DNA of 37,670 nt from Acidobacterium sp. S8 (GTDB taxonomy: Bacteria; Acidobacteriota; Terriglobia; Terriglobales; Acidobacteriaceae): assembly GCF_009765985.1 (NCBI RefSeq), contig NZ_LMUM01000024.1:114114-151783 (forward strand), written 5' to 3'. Position 1 is the stretch's first letter, and every line of letters starts with the position of its first letter. Position numbers and translations under genes: made by a program. Of the stretch, positions 8,439 to 16,395 are shown piece by piece. A model generated the notes under the pieces. The model was not told where the DNA came from and did not search any database. It was given only the letters and a program-made list of their open reading frames with translations.

Positions 8439-9083
8439 ATGAAATCTAATAGCACAATCTTCGTCATTCTCTCCAGCCTCGCCATCGGCTCTGCCGTCGC
8501 GGCAGCGCAGGTTCCGACGGTCACTATCGATGCACAGCAGCACGGTAATCTTGCCGCCGCACAGCAGTCTATCGTTCAGGCATTCGCCAGTATCAGCGAT
8601 GCTCAGCACGCCAACGACAGCCATCTCGGCGGCCATGCGGGCAGGGCGAAAGACTTGCTGCGCCAGGCTAACGAGGAGCTTCAGCTCGCTGCCGATTTCG
8701 CCGACCAGAACAGCTCGCAGGGGGGACCGGTTGCACCAGCCACTGTCGCGCCTCCAGCGTCTACGGTCACCGGCAGCACAGAAAACCCACCCGCACAGAA
8801 CCTTTCCGGAAACTGGACGATCTATGCCTATAACGTAGACGGGCCGGGCAGCTCACTGAAACAGATTCAGATCACACAAAATGGCAACATTCTTTATGGC
8901 ACCTTCCACGGTCCCAGGCAACATGGCAAGCTGCAGGGTTGGGTGAATGGAAGTAGCATCGAGTTCAGCACCGATACCAGGGATGTCCTCACTTTCCGTG
9001 GGCAGATTACCGCTACCGGGATGTCCGGCATTTACGGCATTCATGGGCAGCACGCGCAATGGAATGCGGAACGCACGAACTGA
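8439..9083 (+). CDS. Secreted protein with HGNLAAAQ domain, partner-type paralogue
   Basis: This 214-aa exported protein has a signal peptide MKSNSTIFVILSSLAIGSAVAAAQ. I chose the ATG at 8439 over the upstream ones at 8373 and 8424 because it follows GAAAGGA and opens directly into the signal. Residues about 33-85 (HGNLAAAQQSIVQAFASISD, AQHANDSHLGGHAGRAKDLL, a helical segment) are closely related to the 97-aa protein encoded at 9708-10001. A Pro/Ala linker and a C-terminal beta domain (NLSGNWTIYAYNVDGPGSSL, FRGQITATGMSGIYG) follow that the shorter paralogue lacks. It stands downstream of operator B and the broken precursor copy. The function is unknown; a periplasmic binding role for the helical part is conjecture. 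Confidence 0.85.
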   Translation: MKSNSTIFVILSSLAIGSAVAAAQVPTVTIDAQQHGNLAAAQQSIVQAFASISDAQHANDSHLGGHAGRAKDLLRQANEELQLAADFADQNSSQGGPVAPATVAPPASTVTGSTENPPAQNLSGNWTIYAYNVDGPGSSLKQIQITQNGNILYGTFHGPRQHGKLQGWVNGSSIEFSTDTRDVLTFRGQITATGMSGIYGIHGQHAQWNAERTN

Positions 9084-9640
9084 TTCGTTATCGAAGAATG
9101 CCCGCTTCTTTGGTTGTCAGTATCCGCCCTCTCTCAGGTCGGTGCGAGTAGATCGACGGCGGCACACCGCACAGGCCAGGACGCGATTCGCGGCAGGGCG
9201 GCATGGCCCCTCCCCCTATCGCATCAGCAGTCCCCGTCCATCAACGCCCCCTCTATCCTTCGGCCGTCACTCTGAGCGAACCGAAGGACCCATATTCTGC
9301 TCCAGTTGAAACTCACGCTCAAGGGGAAGAAAGCCAGGGCTACCAGTTGTCGTTGCGTCAGTCTTCGCACGTCATTCCGGCTTGCACTGATACTTGTCAT
9401 TGCATTTGTCGTTGCCATCAGTGTCGTTCGTTCTTTTCGTCATTCTGAACAAAGTGGAGCACGGCGGATTCAGGATCCAAATCGCCACGAAGCCTAAGGG
9501 GAAGCAACGCCCGAATCTCCCAGAACGATACCAAATCCCCGAAATCATCAAAAAATCCGCAACCCCCACAACCAAAGAGGAAATAACTTTCAGGAACTGG
9601 CGTTTTAGATATTTCCAAATCAGGCGGATCTGATTTCAAG
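9084..9640. repeat. Intergenic stretch with scattered acidobacterial-type dispersed repeats
   Basis: No gene is seen. Two segments, near 9244-9295 (GTCACTCTGAGCGAACCGAA) and near 9437-9475 (TCGTCATTCTGAACAAAGTG), resemble the short dispersed 'GTCATTCTGAGCGAAGCGAAGG' type common between genes in Terriglobia. The two differ in detail, so they are diverged copies. Open frames here are artefacts. Confidence 0.4.
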
Positions 9641-9646
9641 AAAGAA

Positions 9647-9676
9647 GGCCTGCACCGCGAGAACACGGTGCAGGCC
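9647..9676 (-). terminator. Rho-independent terminator of the GRRM operon
   Basis: GGCCTGCACCG and CGGTGCAGGCC form an 11-bp perfect stem with an 8-base loop. Read on the minus strand it runs into TTCTTTCTTG. It lies about 30 bases beyond the stop codon of the last gene of the minus-strand operon. Confidence 0.8.
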
Positions 9677-9707
9677 TGCGGGTTTCGCAGAAAAATCACT
9701 GCAGCGG

Positions 9708-10001
9708 CTATTGACGCCCACGCTCATTGGCAACGTCAGCCGCGAAACGGAGTTCCTGATTGGCCTGACTTAGCAGATCTTTTGCTCTCTCCGCGTGACC
9801 GCCGAGATGGCTGTCGTTGGCGCGCTGGGCATCGCTGATGAAGCCGAAGGCCTGAACGATATTGTACTGCGCCGCGGCGAGGTTGCCGTGGCGGTAGTGA
9901 TCGATGTTGACGTAGGGCGCGGGCACGGCCTGGGCAACTGCCATGGTGCACAGCACGGCAGCGCCGGCGATGGTGGTGAGGATGAAGTTACGACGTTTCA
10001 T
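9708..10001 (-). CDS. Small exported HGNLAAAQ-domain protein, last gene of the GRRM operon
   Basis: This 97-aa protein opens with an RR-containing signal peptide (MKRRNFILTTIAGAAVLCTMAVAQA). The mature part is a single helical domain: YRHGNLAAAQYNIVQAFGFI, SDAQRANDSHLGGHAERAKDLL, SQANQELRFAADVA. Nearly the same domain forms the N-terminal half of the 214-aa protein at 8439-9083, so the two are paralogues. It is the fourth gene after precursor, radical SAM enzyme and the 243-aa exported protein, 84 bases downstream of the last, and it precedes the terminator. Its partner or substrate is unknown; the genomic position suggests that it acts with the modified peptide outside the cytoplasm. Confidence 0.85.
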   Translation of the reverse strand: MKRRNFILTTIAGAAVLCTMAVAQAVPAPYVNIDHYRHGNLAAAQYNIVQAFGFISDAQRANDSHLGGHAERAKDLLSQANQELRFAADVANERGRQ

Positions 10002-10085
10002 GGTGGGGCTCCTTTGTGCGATCTAAGAATTTGTAAGTGATGCGGTGGTTCATGCTCTTTGAGGTACAGGTGCTAGCTGCGCGAG

Positions 10086-10817
10086 CTAGTCCCACATTGC
10101 CGTGACGATCTCGTTCTTCTCGTTCAGGAGAAGGGTGATGCGGTTGGGGTCGGAGTCGAGGCTGCCGATGCCGTCCGATTCGCGGATGACTCGGAGATTG
10201 CGCGGCAGGTCCTCTTCACGGACGATGCTGTCCTGCGAGCGGTTGGCCGGCGCTGTCTGACCCCGAGGGACGAAGAGTTTGCCTGTGCAGGTAACGCAGT
10301 CTTTGGGCGCAGGAGCGGACTCCGCATAGCCGGGCATGGATTTCAACACGACGCGGTTGGCCGCTCCGTGTACGCGCACGCCGTTGAAGGGATGGCCGGG
10401 TTCGATGGTGAAGACGGCCTCCACCTCAGGATACGAGGTTGGGGCGGTGCTTTCGCTCGGCGCGTCGGCTATCAGCGCCAGGTCCAGGATGCCGTCAGAG
10501 GACGTGCCCTTCGTAATGGGCACGAGTTCGACAGACTCCCAGCCTTCGGTGGGGACGAGGCCACGCACACGCACGACATCCAACTGCGGACCATGCGTAC
10601 TGCGCAGCACCTCGACGCTTGTGATCCAGAAAATGGGCGCCGTATGCGGAGCTTCGTCCTGGTCCGGCGCAGAAGTCTGCTGCGGCGCAGATGCCACTTC
10701 ATGCGGCTGAGGGTTGGGCGCGGCGGTTGCGCGCGGAGAATTGGTTTGCGCGTTGCCGATGCCTGTGAGCATCAGCGCGGCGTTCAGAAGTGCGGCGAAT
10801 TTTGTCGTGTTTCGCAT
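10086..10817 (-). CDS. Exported partner protein of the GRRM operon
   Basis: This 243-aa protein has a signal peptide (MRNTTKFAALLNAALMLTGIGNAQ) and a Pro/Ala/Gln-rich linker. A folded domain from about residue 60 follows: FWITSVEVLRSTHGPQLDVV, RVRGLVPTEGWESVELVPIT, a beta core, EPGHPFNGVRVHGAANRV, then CVTCTGKLFVPRG with a Cys pair and RVIRESDGIGSLDSDPNRIT at the end. I know of similar proteins beside GRRM-type radical SAM genes in proteobacteria and acidobacteria, but no function is established. It begins 36 bases after the radical SAM gene, so it is in the same operon. Binding of the mature peptide outside the cytoplasm is inferred from context only. Confidence 0.85.
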   Translation of the reverse strand: MRNTTKFAALLNAALMLTGIGNAQTNSPRATAAPNPQPHEVASAPQQTSAPDQDEAPHTAPIFWITSVEVLRSTHGPQLDVVRVRGLVPTEGWESVELVPITKGTSSDGILDLALIADAPSESTAPTSYPEVEAVFTIEPGHPFNGVRVHGAANRVVLKSMPGYAESAPAPKDCVTCTGKLFVPRGQTAPANRSQDSIVREEDLPRNLRVIRESDGIGSLDSDPNRITLLLNEKNEIVTAMWD

Positions 10818-10853
10818 CGAATTATTCCTTTGTCGTTGAGGATTTTTTTTGAG

Positions 10854-12080
10854 TTACACGCAGAGAGGTGCGGCTGGTTCAAGATCCATCGCGCTGGAAA
10901 GAGCGAAAGGCTGGGCCTGCCGGGTTGGCTTTTTGGCCCTTGTCAGCGAAGCTTCGATCTGATCGAAGGCCGAAAGGATCAGGTTGGCCGGTGTGATCTG
11001 GATGAGGTTGCAAAACGATGTTTGTGTGCTGGCGAACGTGCCATTTTCCGAGAGCTTGTTCACCGGCGAACCACCGCCACACAGAGAGAAGTAGTCGCAT
11101 TCTTTCCGGCAGGCTTCGACGCCGGCGCGGATGTCAGTGACCATGGCTTTCATTGCCGGGCTCCTGAGCATTTGCTCAAGTGTGTCCCGGTGCACATTGC
11201 CTACGATGAAGTTGTTGTAGCGTTCGTTCTTGTAACCGAGCAGTTCGGGAGAAAATGAGGACACGTTGCCATGACAGTCGATATTGAGCATGGCCAGGGG
11301 TTCGACCTGCTCATTGCCGATCTGCGCCTCTTCCGGACGAAAGATGCGGGGGATGAGGCCATCGATTTCGCGGATGAAATTGATGCCGGGATTCCGGCGG
11401 GCGATGCTCCAGAAGCGGTGCAGAAAGGAGCGGAACTTCTCGCGCATGCTGTCCCGCGAGAGCGTCATGAGCTCGGAGACGTGGTCGCCTTCGGACTCCT
11501 CCACATTGAAGCAGACGTCTTCAATTCCCTCCTGGATATAGAAGTCGTGCAATTCCTCGGGGCATTCCAGACCCTCTTTTGAAAGTACGGAGATGACATG
11601 AAATGGAATGCCTTCCTGTTTGAGCAGCCGCGCTCCGCGGATCGCACGATCAAAGGTTCCCTTGCCCGAGCGAGTGACACGGTTCGCATCGTGCATGTGG
11701 CGAGGACCATCGATACTGACGCCGACGCCGACGTTCCAACGGCGGATGAGATCGCACCACTCCTTCGTCACGAGAGTTCCGTTGGTCTGGAAGGAATGGC
11801 GAATTTCTACTGTGGGGGGCCGAAGCCGCTCGATTGCCTGGAAGACGGATTCGTAATATGTGACCGGGAGTACGAGTGGCTCTCCCGCATGCCAGATGAC
11901 GGTGATCTGACTCCCCGCGTAGGGAGAGTCGAAGACCCTTTCGAAGCTTGCGGTCACGGTGTTGATGCCCATGACCGAAGTGTCGTCGCGGGTCGGTAGA
12001 TAGCAGTATTTGCAACGGATATTGCAAAACGGTGTGGGCTGCAGAACGATGGTTTGAATCCGTGTTTCCGAGGGTTGCAT
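10854..12080 (-). CDS. grrM: Radical SAM/SPASM peptide maturase, GRRM system
   Basis: This 408-aa cytoplasmic enzyme belongs to the radical SAM family with a SPASM C-terminal domain. The SAM [4Fe-4S] motif is CNIRCKYC (Cys19, 23, 26), followed by WHAGEP and QTNGTL, which form the SAM-binding barrel, and SIDGPRHMHD. The SPASM region holds a Cys in NIDCHGNVSSFSPELLGY and the block CRKECDYFSLCGGGSPVNKL, ending in TSFCNL. This CGGGSPVNKL signature is typical of the GRRM group, which acts on glycine-rich repeat precursors. Related maturases form three-residue cyclophanes by joining an aromatic ring to the side chain two residues on. The precursor gene lies 39 bases upstream. The N-terminus looks complete. 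Confidence 0.93.
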   Translation of the reverse strand: MQPSETRIQTIVLQPTPFCNIRCKYCYLPTRDDTSVMGINTVTASFERVFDSPYAGSQITVIWHAGEPLVLPVTYYESVFQAIERLRPPTVEIRHSFQTNGTLVTKEWCDLIRRWNVGVGVSIDGPRHMHDANRVTRSGKGTFDRAIRGARLLKQEGIPFHVISVLSKEGLECPEELHDFYIQEGIEDVCFNVEESEGDHVSELMTLSRDSMREKFRSFLHRFWSIARRNPGINFIREIDGLIPRIFRPEEAQIGNEQVEPLAMLNIDCHGNVSSFSPELLGYKNERYNNFIVGNVHRDTLEQMLRSPAMKAMVTDIRAGVEACRKECDYFSLCGGGSPVNKLSENGTFASTQTSFCNLIQITPANLILSAFDQIEASLTRAKKPTRQAQPFALSSAMDLEPAAPLCV

Positions 12081-12119
12081 GACTCTTGTATCCTTTCGTG
12101 CGATAGGGTGGGCTAAGGG

Positions 12120-12518
12120 TTACCAGTTGTGCCAGAAGTTGTGCCAGTTGTGCCAACCATTGCCCCAGTTGTGCCAGCCCCCATTGCCCCAGTTATGCCA
12201 ACCGCCGTTTCCCCAGCCACCGTTGTGCCAGCCGCCGTTTCCCCAGCCGCCATTCCGCCAGCCGAACCCTCTGCCGACGTTCAGCCATTCAGCAAGCATG
12301 AGATTCGCACCGGACGGGCCCTTGACGATATTGCTGTTGACCGAGGAAATGGCGGTGCGGATTTCGCTGAGGCGTTCGGCCACCGATATTTTGCTGGTGG
12401 TTGGGATGGCGGAGCTCTCCGCGTGAGCCGACGTTGCGGCGAGAGCGGCGGAAATGCCGATTACGCCAGAAGGAATGAGTAGTGCGAGAACTTTTGAAAT
12501 GCGCTTTTTTGCGCTCAT
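12120..12518 (-). CDS. grrA: Exported Gly/Trp/Asn-rich repeat precursor peptide, GRRM system
   Basis: This 132-aa precursor is the first gene of the operon. A signal peptide (about residues 1-33, ending SAHA) precedes a leader segment ISVAERLSEIRTAI (44-57) that matches the ERLxxIRxAI-type helix of GRRM precursors. From residue 78 there are twelve W-x-N triads, at 78, 87, 92, 97, 102, 107, 110, 115, 118, 122, 125 and 129. The middle residue is mostly G or H, and GG spacers give way to uninterrupted triads toward the C-terminus. W-x-N is the kind of triad that related maturases turn into cyclophanes, so the tail is the likely core. A good AGGAG site lies before the ATG, and operator C lies about 100 bases upstream. 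It differs from most known relatives by its very high Trp and His content. Confidence 0.92.
   Translation of the reverse strand: MSAKKRISKVLALLIPSGVIGISAALAATSAHAESSAIPTTSKISVAERLSEIRTAISSVNSNIVKGPSGANLMLAEWLNVGRGFGWRNGGWGNGGWHNGGWGNGGWHNWGNGGWHNWGNGWHNWHNFWHNW
12123..12266 (-). repeat. W-x-N repeat tract within the precursor gene
   Basis: Codons 85-132 of the precursor form an imperfect tandem repeat (units GGWGN, GGWHN, WGN, WHN). At the DNA level the plus strand shows recurring CCGTTGTGCCAGCC and CCCCAGTT blocks, so copy number may vary by slippage between strains. Confidence 0.85.
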
Positions 12519-12613
12519 GGTAGATCTCCTTGATGCGTGATGTTACGTAGGACAGGCGCGTAAAAGAATCCGTGACGCTACACGATTGGGGGGTGTGGCG
12601 CTACATGAGTAAG

Positions 12614-12631
12614 CCGTGTAGTTCCGCATAG
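12614..12631 (-). promoter_or_regulatory. Operator-like 18-bp near-palindrome (site C)
   Basis: On the minus strand this reads CTATGCGG-AA-CTACACGG. After six bases comes CATGTAGCGCCACA, and further on CGTGTAGCGTCACGGATT. It lies about 96 bases before the precursor start on the minus strand, and about 96 bases before the kinase start on the plus strand. It could therefore act on both divergent genes. Confidence 0.7.
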
Positions 12632-12727
12632 TTACGGCCAGATGGGGCGGCGCGAAGGGATCTGGAACGGGTACAATGACCGCATCTTCTATGGGTTAAG
12701 CTAGCTTGTGTTGAGGAAGGTGCAGGC

Positions 12728-15724
12728 ATGTCGCAGCGGCCACGTGGCACGTATGCTGGCAGAGAAAGATGCGCTCGAGGCAACGTGTTTTCTCTCGCAT
12801 GCGCTGTGCTGTGGGTTATCACTGCCAGCCAAAGTGCGTGGGCGCAATACCGATCGACACAGTGGACAGCCGACTCCGCCCTACCGGACAATCGCGTTCG
12901 GGGCGTTGTTCTCGCACCCGATGGCTACATCTGGATCGCCACCCTCAATGGCGTTGCTAGATTCGACGGTATCCGTTTTACAGTCTTCGACAAGAGCAAC
13001 ACACCCAGTATCACGTCCAACCGCTTTGTAGCGATGGCGTCAGGAGACGGCGGTGATCTCTGGCTCCCGAGCGAAGATCGCAATCTCATTCGATATCATG
13101 CCGGCCGCTTCGAGCCGATGATGGAAAATGTCGGACTACGTCCATATTCGGTTACAGCTGTCGCAGACGATCGCCACGGAAGCGTCTGGGTAGATTCCGA
13201 CGGTAAGATATATCGCTGGACGCCACAGCTCGCGCGCTTCGAGAAGGAAGCATTCAACCGCGACGACACGCATTTCATTCCCATGTGGTGGGAAGACACT
13301 GGATTCTGGGCCATCCGGGATGGACATCTGCTATGTTTCACGCGGGGTGAGCTGCGTTCCTATCCCTTGCCAAAGGATATGCCGCCCGCGTCGATTCTGA
13401 GCGCCGTAGTGGGTCGGGACGGGATCGTATGGATCGGCATGACGGACGGCCGCACGGGGCGGCTGATTGACGGCACGTTGGTCGTGAATGCCGGAACGGT
13501 TACGACCAATTTTCAAAATTCAACCAAGAACGACTGGAAAGTGCAGGTCGCGCAAGACTTTACCCGCACGCTTGTTTTTCCGTCAGGCGGTGTAGATAAA
13601 GACATCTCCTACAGCGTCATCGTTTCCGACAAAAAGAACAACATGTGGGTGGGCTCGGAGGGTGAAGGACTATTCCGAATCCAGCGTCAGTCCATCAATA
13701 CACTGTCTTCAGCACAAGGCCTGGCGAGTGACATCGCGTATCCCGTGATGAGGTCCAGATCGGGCGATATGTGGATAGGGAGCTGGCCCGCGGGATTGTC
13801 GCGCGTGCATGACGGTCATATTACGGCCTTCACAAAAGCAGACGGTGTGCCGGGCCTGGTGACTGCACTTGGAGAAGATCGCTCTGGGAAGATATGGGTG
13901 GGGACGCTTAACGGACTGAGGGTGTATTCCGGAGGGAGGCTGACGGTGCCTCCCGGCTCGCCGAAAGAGAAGTTACCGGACATTCAGGTTATCCACCAAA
14001 TGCGGGATGGCAGCATGATGCTGGGCACGCCGAAGGGTATCTACCTGCTTGCCGGAGCGAACTCACACTGGTTGACGACACACGACGGCTTGGCGTCCGA
14101 CGATGTGCGCGCGATCTTCGAGGACAGCAGAGGAGACACGTGGATAGGAGGATATGGTGGACTGACGCGCATGCACAACGGAGTGATGACTCGCTGGACT
14201 GAGGCGCAGGGTCTGCCCAGTAATAGTGTTGACTCCGTGATGGAAGACAGCACCGGCGCCATCTGGGTGGGCACTTACGATGGCGGTATCGGCTGGCTTC
14301 GAAATGGCAGATGGGTAAGTTTCAATAAGAGCTCTGGGCTTTACGACAATGGCGCACTCCAGATTCTTGAAGATGCGAAGGAACGATTCTGGATCAGCTC
14401 CAACCGCGGCATCTACCGCGTGAGCAGGAAACAACTGAGCGACGTGGCGGATGGGCGCGAAGCGCGGGTCGATTCCGTCGCCTATGGGCGTGCCGATGGG
14501 ATGTTGAGCGCGGAGTGCAGCGGGGGCTTCTGGCCGGCAGGAGCCAAGGACGCTCATGGTTTGCTATGGTTTCCAACCCAGAAGGGTGTCGCTATTGTCG
14601 ATCCTGTATCCATTCCCGTTGACGAGGAGCCGCCACGCATCGTCATCGAGTCGGCGTCGGTGGAACATGCACTGCAGAATGCAGTGAACAAGGTGGTGTT
14701 ACGCCCAGGGCAGACGAATCTTGAAGTGCAGTACACGGCGCTGAGTTACTCGAAGCCGGAACAGATTTCGTTTCGCTACAAGCTGGACGGGGTGGATGAC
14801 AACTGGCAGGAAGTGGGCCACCGGCGAACGGCTTACTACACGCTGCTGCCGCCCGGGAATTACATTTTTCGCGTGTCAGCGAGAAACAGTGACGGCGTCG
14901 TGAGTCTTGCGGACGGCATACTTCCGGTCACCGTGATTCCCCCTTTTTATCGCCGCTCATGGTTTCTCGCCATTGTCTTTCTTGCGGCTCTGTTTGCAGT
15001 GGCAATCGTGTGGCACTACCGCGTGAGGCGGCTAAAAAGTGCAAATGCAGCACAGCAGGCATTCTCACGCGAATTGATCGCATCCCAGGAAAACGAACGG
15101 CGGCGCATTGCCGCAGAGTTGCACGATAGTCTGGGCCAGCGGCTGATTATCATCAACAACCTCGCGCTCTTTCTGCTACGGACTAAGGGGAAGGCGCCAA
15201 CCGAAGAAGACAAGCACCAGACGATTGAAGAGATCCATACCGAGGCCACGCAGGCGATCGAGGAGACGCGATCGATTTCATACGCGCTGCGACCATTTCA
15301 ACTTGACCGATTGGGACTTTCAAAAGCAATCCAGGCGCTGGTGAAGACGGTGGCGCGTGCGTCGCAGATCGATCTAACGGCAGAGATCGCGGACATTGTC
15401 GATGCCTTTCGGGAGGAGCTGCGCATTAACGTCTACCGCATCGTGCAGGAGGCCCTGAATAATATCGTGAAGCATTCCGATGCGAGCCGGGGCATGGTGA
15501 CAGCGGAAAAAACGAAGTCGTCCGTGTTGCTGACGATTTCAGACAACGGCAAGGGTTTGCCGAGCGAGCCGCATGGCGTGACGGCCGGCCCTGGAGGATT
15601 TGGATTGACCGGCATTCGCGAGCGCGCCACGCTGCTGAAAGGGACACTCCAGATTAAAAGCGAAACGGGGAATGGTACCCTGCTTGTGATCCACTTCCCA
15701 TTGGAGACTGAGCGAGTACGATGA
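12728..15724 (+). CDS. Beta-propeller sensor histidine kinase (Reg_prop/Y_Y_Y, HisKA_3)
   Basis: This 998-aa membrane sensor begins with a signal segment (VFSLACAVLWVITASQSAWA) after a charged lead. About residues 45-610 form repeated propeller blades (NxVRGVVLAPDGYIWIATLNG-type units: GTLNGLRVYSGG, IWVGTYDGGIGWL). A Y_Y_Y domain follows (about 640-725, with RYKLDGVDDNWQEVG and PPGNYIFRV). One transmembrane helix lies near 735-760. The dimerisation/phosphoacceptor domain reads RRRIAAELHDSLGQRL (His799), and the HATPase domain carries NIVKHSDAS, DNGKGLP and GFGLTGIRERA. The periplasmic propeller probably binds a ligand or partner protein. The ATG at 12728 follows GAGGAAGG. It is coupled by an ATGA overlap to the response regulator. 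Confidence 0.95.
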   Translation: MSQRPRGTYAGRERCARGNVFSLACAVLWVITASQSAWAQYRSTQWTADSALPDNRVRGVVLAPDGYIWIATLNGVARFDGIRFTVFDKSNTPSITSNRFVAMASGDGGDLWLPSEDRNLIRYHAGRFEPMMENVGLRPYSVTAVADDRHGSVWVDSDGKIYRWTPQLARFEKEAFNRDDTHFIPMWWEDTGFWAIRDGHLLCFTRGELRSYPLPKDMPPASILSAVVGRDGIVWIGMTDGRTGRLIDGTLVVNAGTVTTNFQNSTKNDWKVQVAQDFTRTLVFPSGGVDKDISYSVIVSDKKNNMWVGSEGEGLFRIQRQSINTLSSAQGLASDIAYPVMRSRSGDMWIGSWPAGLSRVHDGHITAFTKADGVPGLVTALGEDRSGKIWVGTLNGLRVYSGGRLTVPPGSPKEKLPDIQVIHQMRDGSMMLGTPKGIYLLAGANSHWLTTHDGLASDDVRAIFEDSRGDTWIGGYGGLTRMHNGVMTRWTEAQGLPSNSVDSVMEDSTGAIWVGTYDGGIGWLRNGRWVSFNKSSGLYDNGALQILEDAKERFWISSNRGIYRVSRKQLSDVADGREARVDSVAYGRADGMLSAECSGGFWPAGAKDAHGLLWFPTQKGVAIVDPVSIPVDEEPPRIVIESASVEHALQNAVNKVVLRPGQTNLEVQYTALSYSKPEQISFRYKLDGVDDNWQEVGHRRTAYYTLLPPGNYIFRVSARNSDGVVSLADGILPVTVIPPFYRRSWFLAIVFLAALFAVAIVWHYRVRRLKSANAAQQAFSRELIASQENERRRIAAELHDSLGQRLIIINNLALFLLRTKGKAPTEEDKHQTIEEIHTEATQAIEETRSISYALRPFQLDRLGLSKAIQALVKTVARASQIDLTAEIADIVDAFREELRINVYRIVQEALNNIVKHSDASRGMVTAEKTKSSVLLTISDNGKGLPSEPHGVTAGPGGFGLTGIRERATLLKGTLQIKSETGNGTLLVIHFPLETERVR

Positions 15725-16386
15725 GCGAGGTAATCGAAGTACTGCTTGCGGACGATCACCCGGTTGTACGTCGAGGATTGAAGGCGACCATCGAAGAAGA
15801 CGAGGGCCTGCGTGTCGTTGCGCAGGCTATGGATGGTAACGACGCGCTGCGGCAGATTATGGAGTTGCGGCCCGCGGTGGCGATTCTCGACATAGACATG
15901 CCGGGCCTTAACGGGTTGGGCGTGGCACGCGAGGTGTCAGCACAGAAGATTGACACACGCATTGTCTTCATGACGTTCCATGCGGATGAGGATCTGATGC
16001 GCGCTGCAATGGATGTGGGCGGCAAGGGATATCTGCTGAAAGGCAGCGAGACCGATGAGGTGGTCGCTGCGATTCATGCTGTATGCGCAGGCAGAACATA
16101 CATCGGTTCGACGATGGCCGCTGTCCTGCTAAAACAAAAGACAGAATCATCCGGGAGCGGACAGCTACTTGACATCAGTGTGCTGACTCCTACAGAGAAA
16201 AAAGTGCTCCGATTGATCGCGGATGGACTTTCCAGCAAAGAGATTGGCGACAAGCTTTCGATCCACTACCGCACGGTGGAAAATCACCGCACGAACATGT
16301 GCCGCAAGTTGAATATCGAAGGAGCGAATGCGCTGGCGCGGTTTGCACTGCAACATCGATCTGTACTCCATGAGCGGCTCCATTAG
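15721..16386 (+). CDS. NarL/FixJ-family response regulator
   Basis: This 221-aa regulator has a receiver domain (LLADDHPVVRRG, phosphoacceptor Asp57 in AILDIDMPGLNG, Lys in GYLLKGSE). A LuxR-type helix-turn-helix follows (LTPTEKKVLRLIADGLSSKE, IHYRTVENHRTNMCRKLNIE). It overlaps the kinase gene by four bases, so it is the cognate partner. NarL-type dimers bind short inverted repeats, and the 18-bp near-palindromes found around this gene are the obvious candidate targets. That link is inferred from co-location and family habit; no operator lies within the gene pair itself, apart from site C about 96 bases before the kinase start. Confidence 0.95.
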   Translation: MSEVIEVLLADDHPVVRRGLKATIEEDEGLRVVAQAMDGNDALRQIMELRPAVAILDIDMPGLNGLGVAREVSAQKIDTRIVFMTFHADEDLMRAAMDVGGKGYLLKGSETDEVVAAIHAVCAGRTYIGSTMAAVLLKQKTESSGSGQLLDISVLTPTEKKVLRLIADGLSSKEIGDKLSIHYRTVENHRTNMCRKLNIEGANALARFALQHRSVLHERLH

Positions 16387-16395
16387 AGCGCCGGA

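Noticed and set aside
10368-11258. Plus-strand 296-aa open frame
   Set aside because: It is antisense to the 243-aa partner and the radical SAM gene, both of which show clear domain motifs; composition shadow.
12079-12482. Plus-strand Pro/Val-rich frames over the repeat tract
   Set aside because: They are the reverse complement of the W-x-N repeats; the minus-strand reading has signal peptide, leader and operon context.
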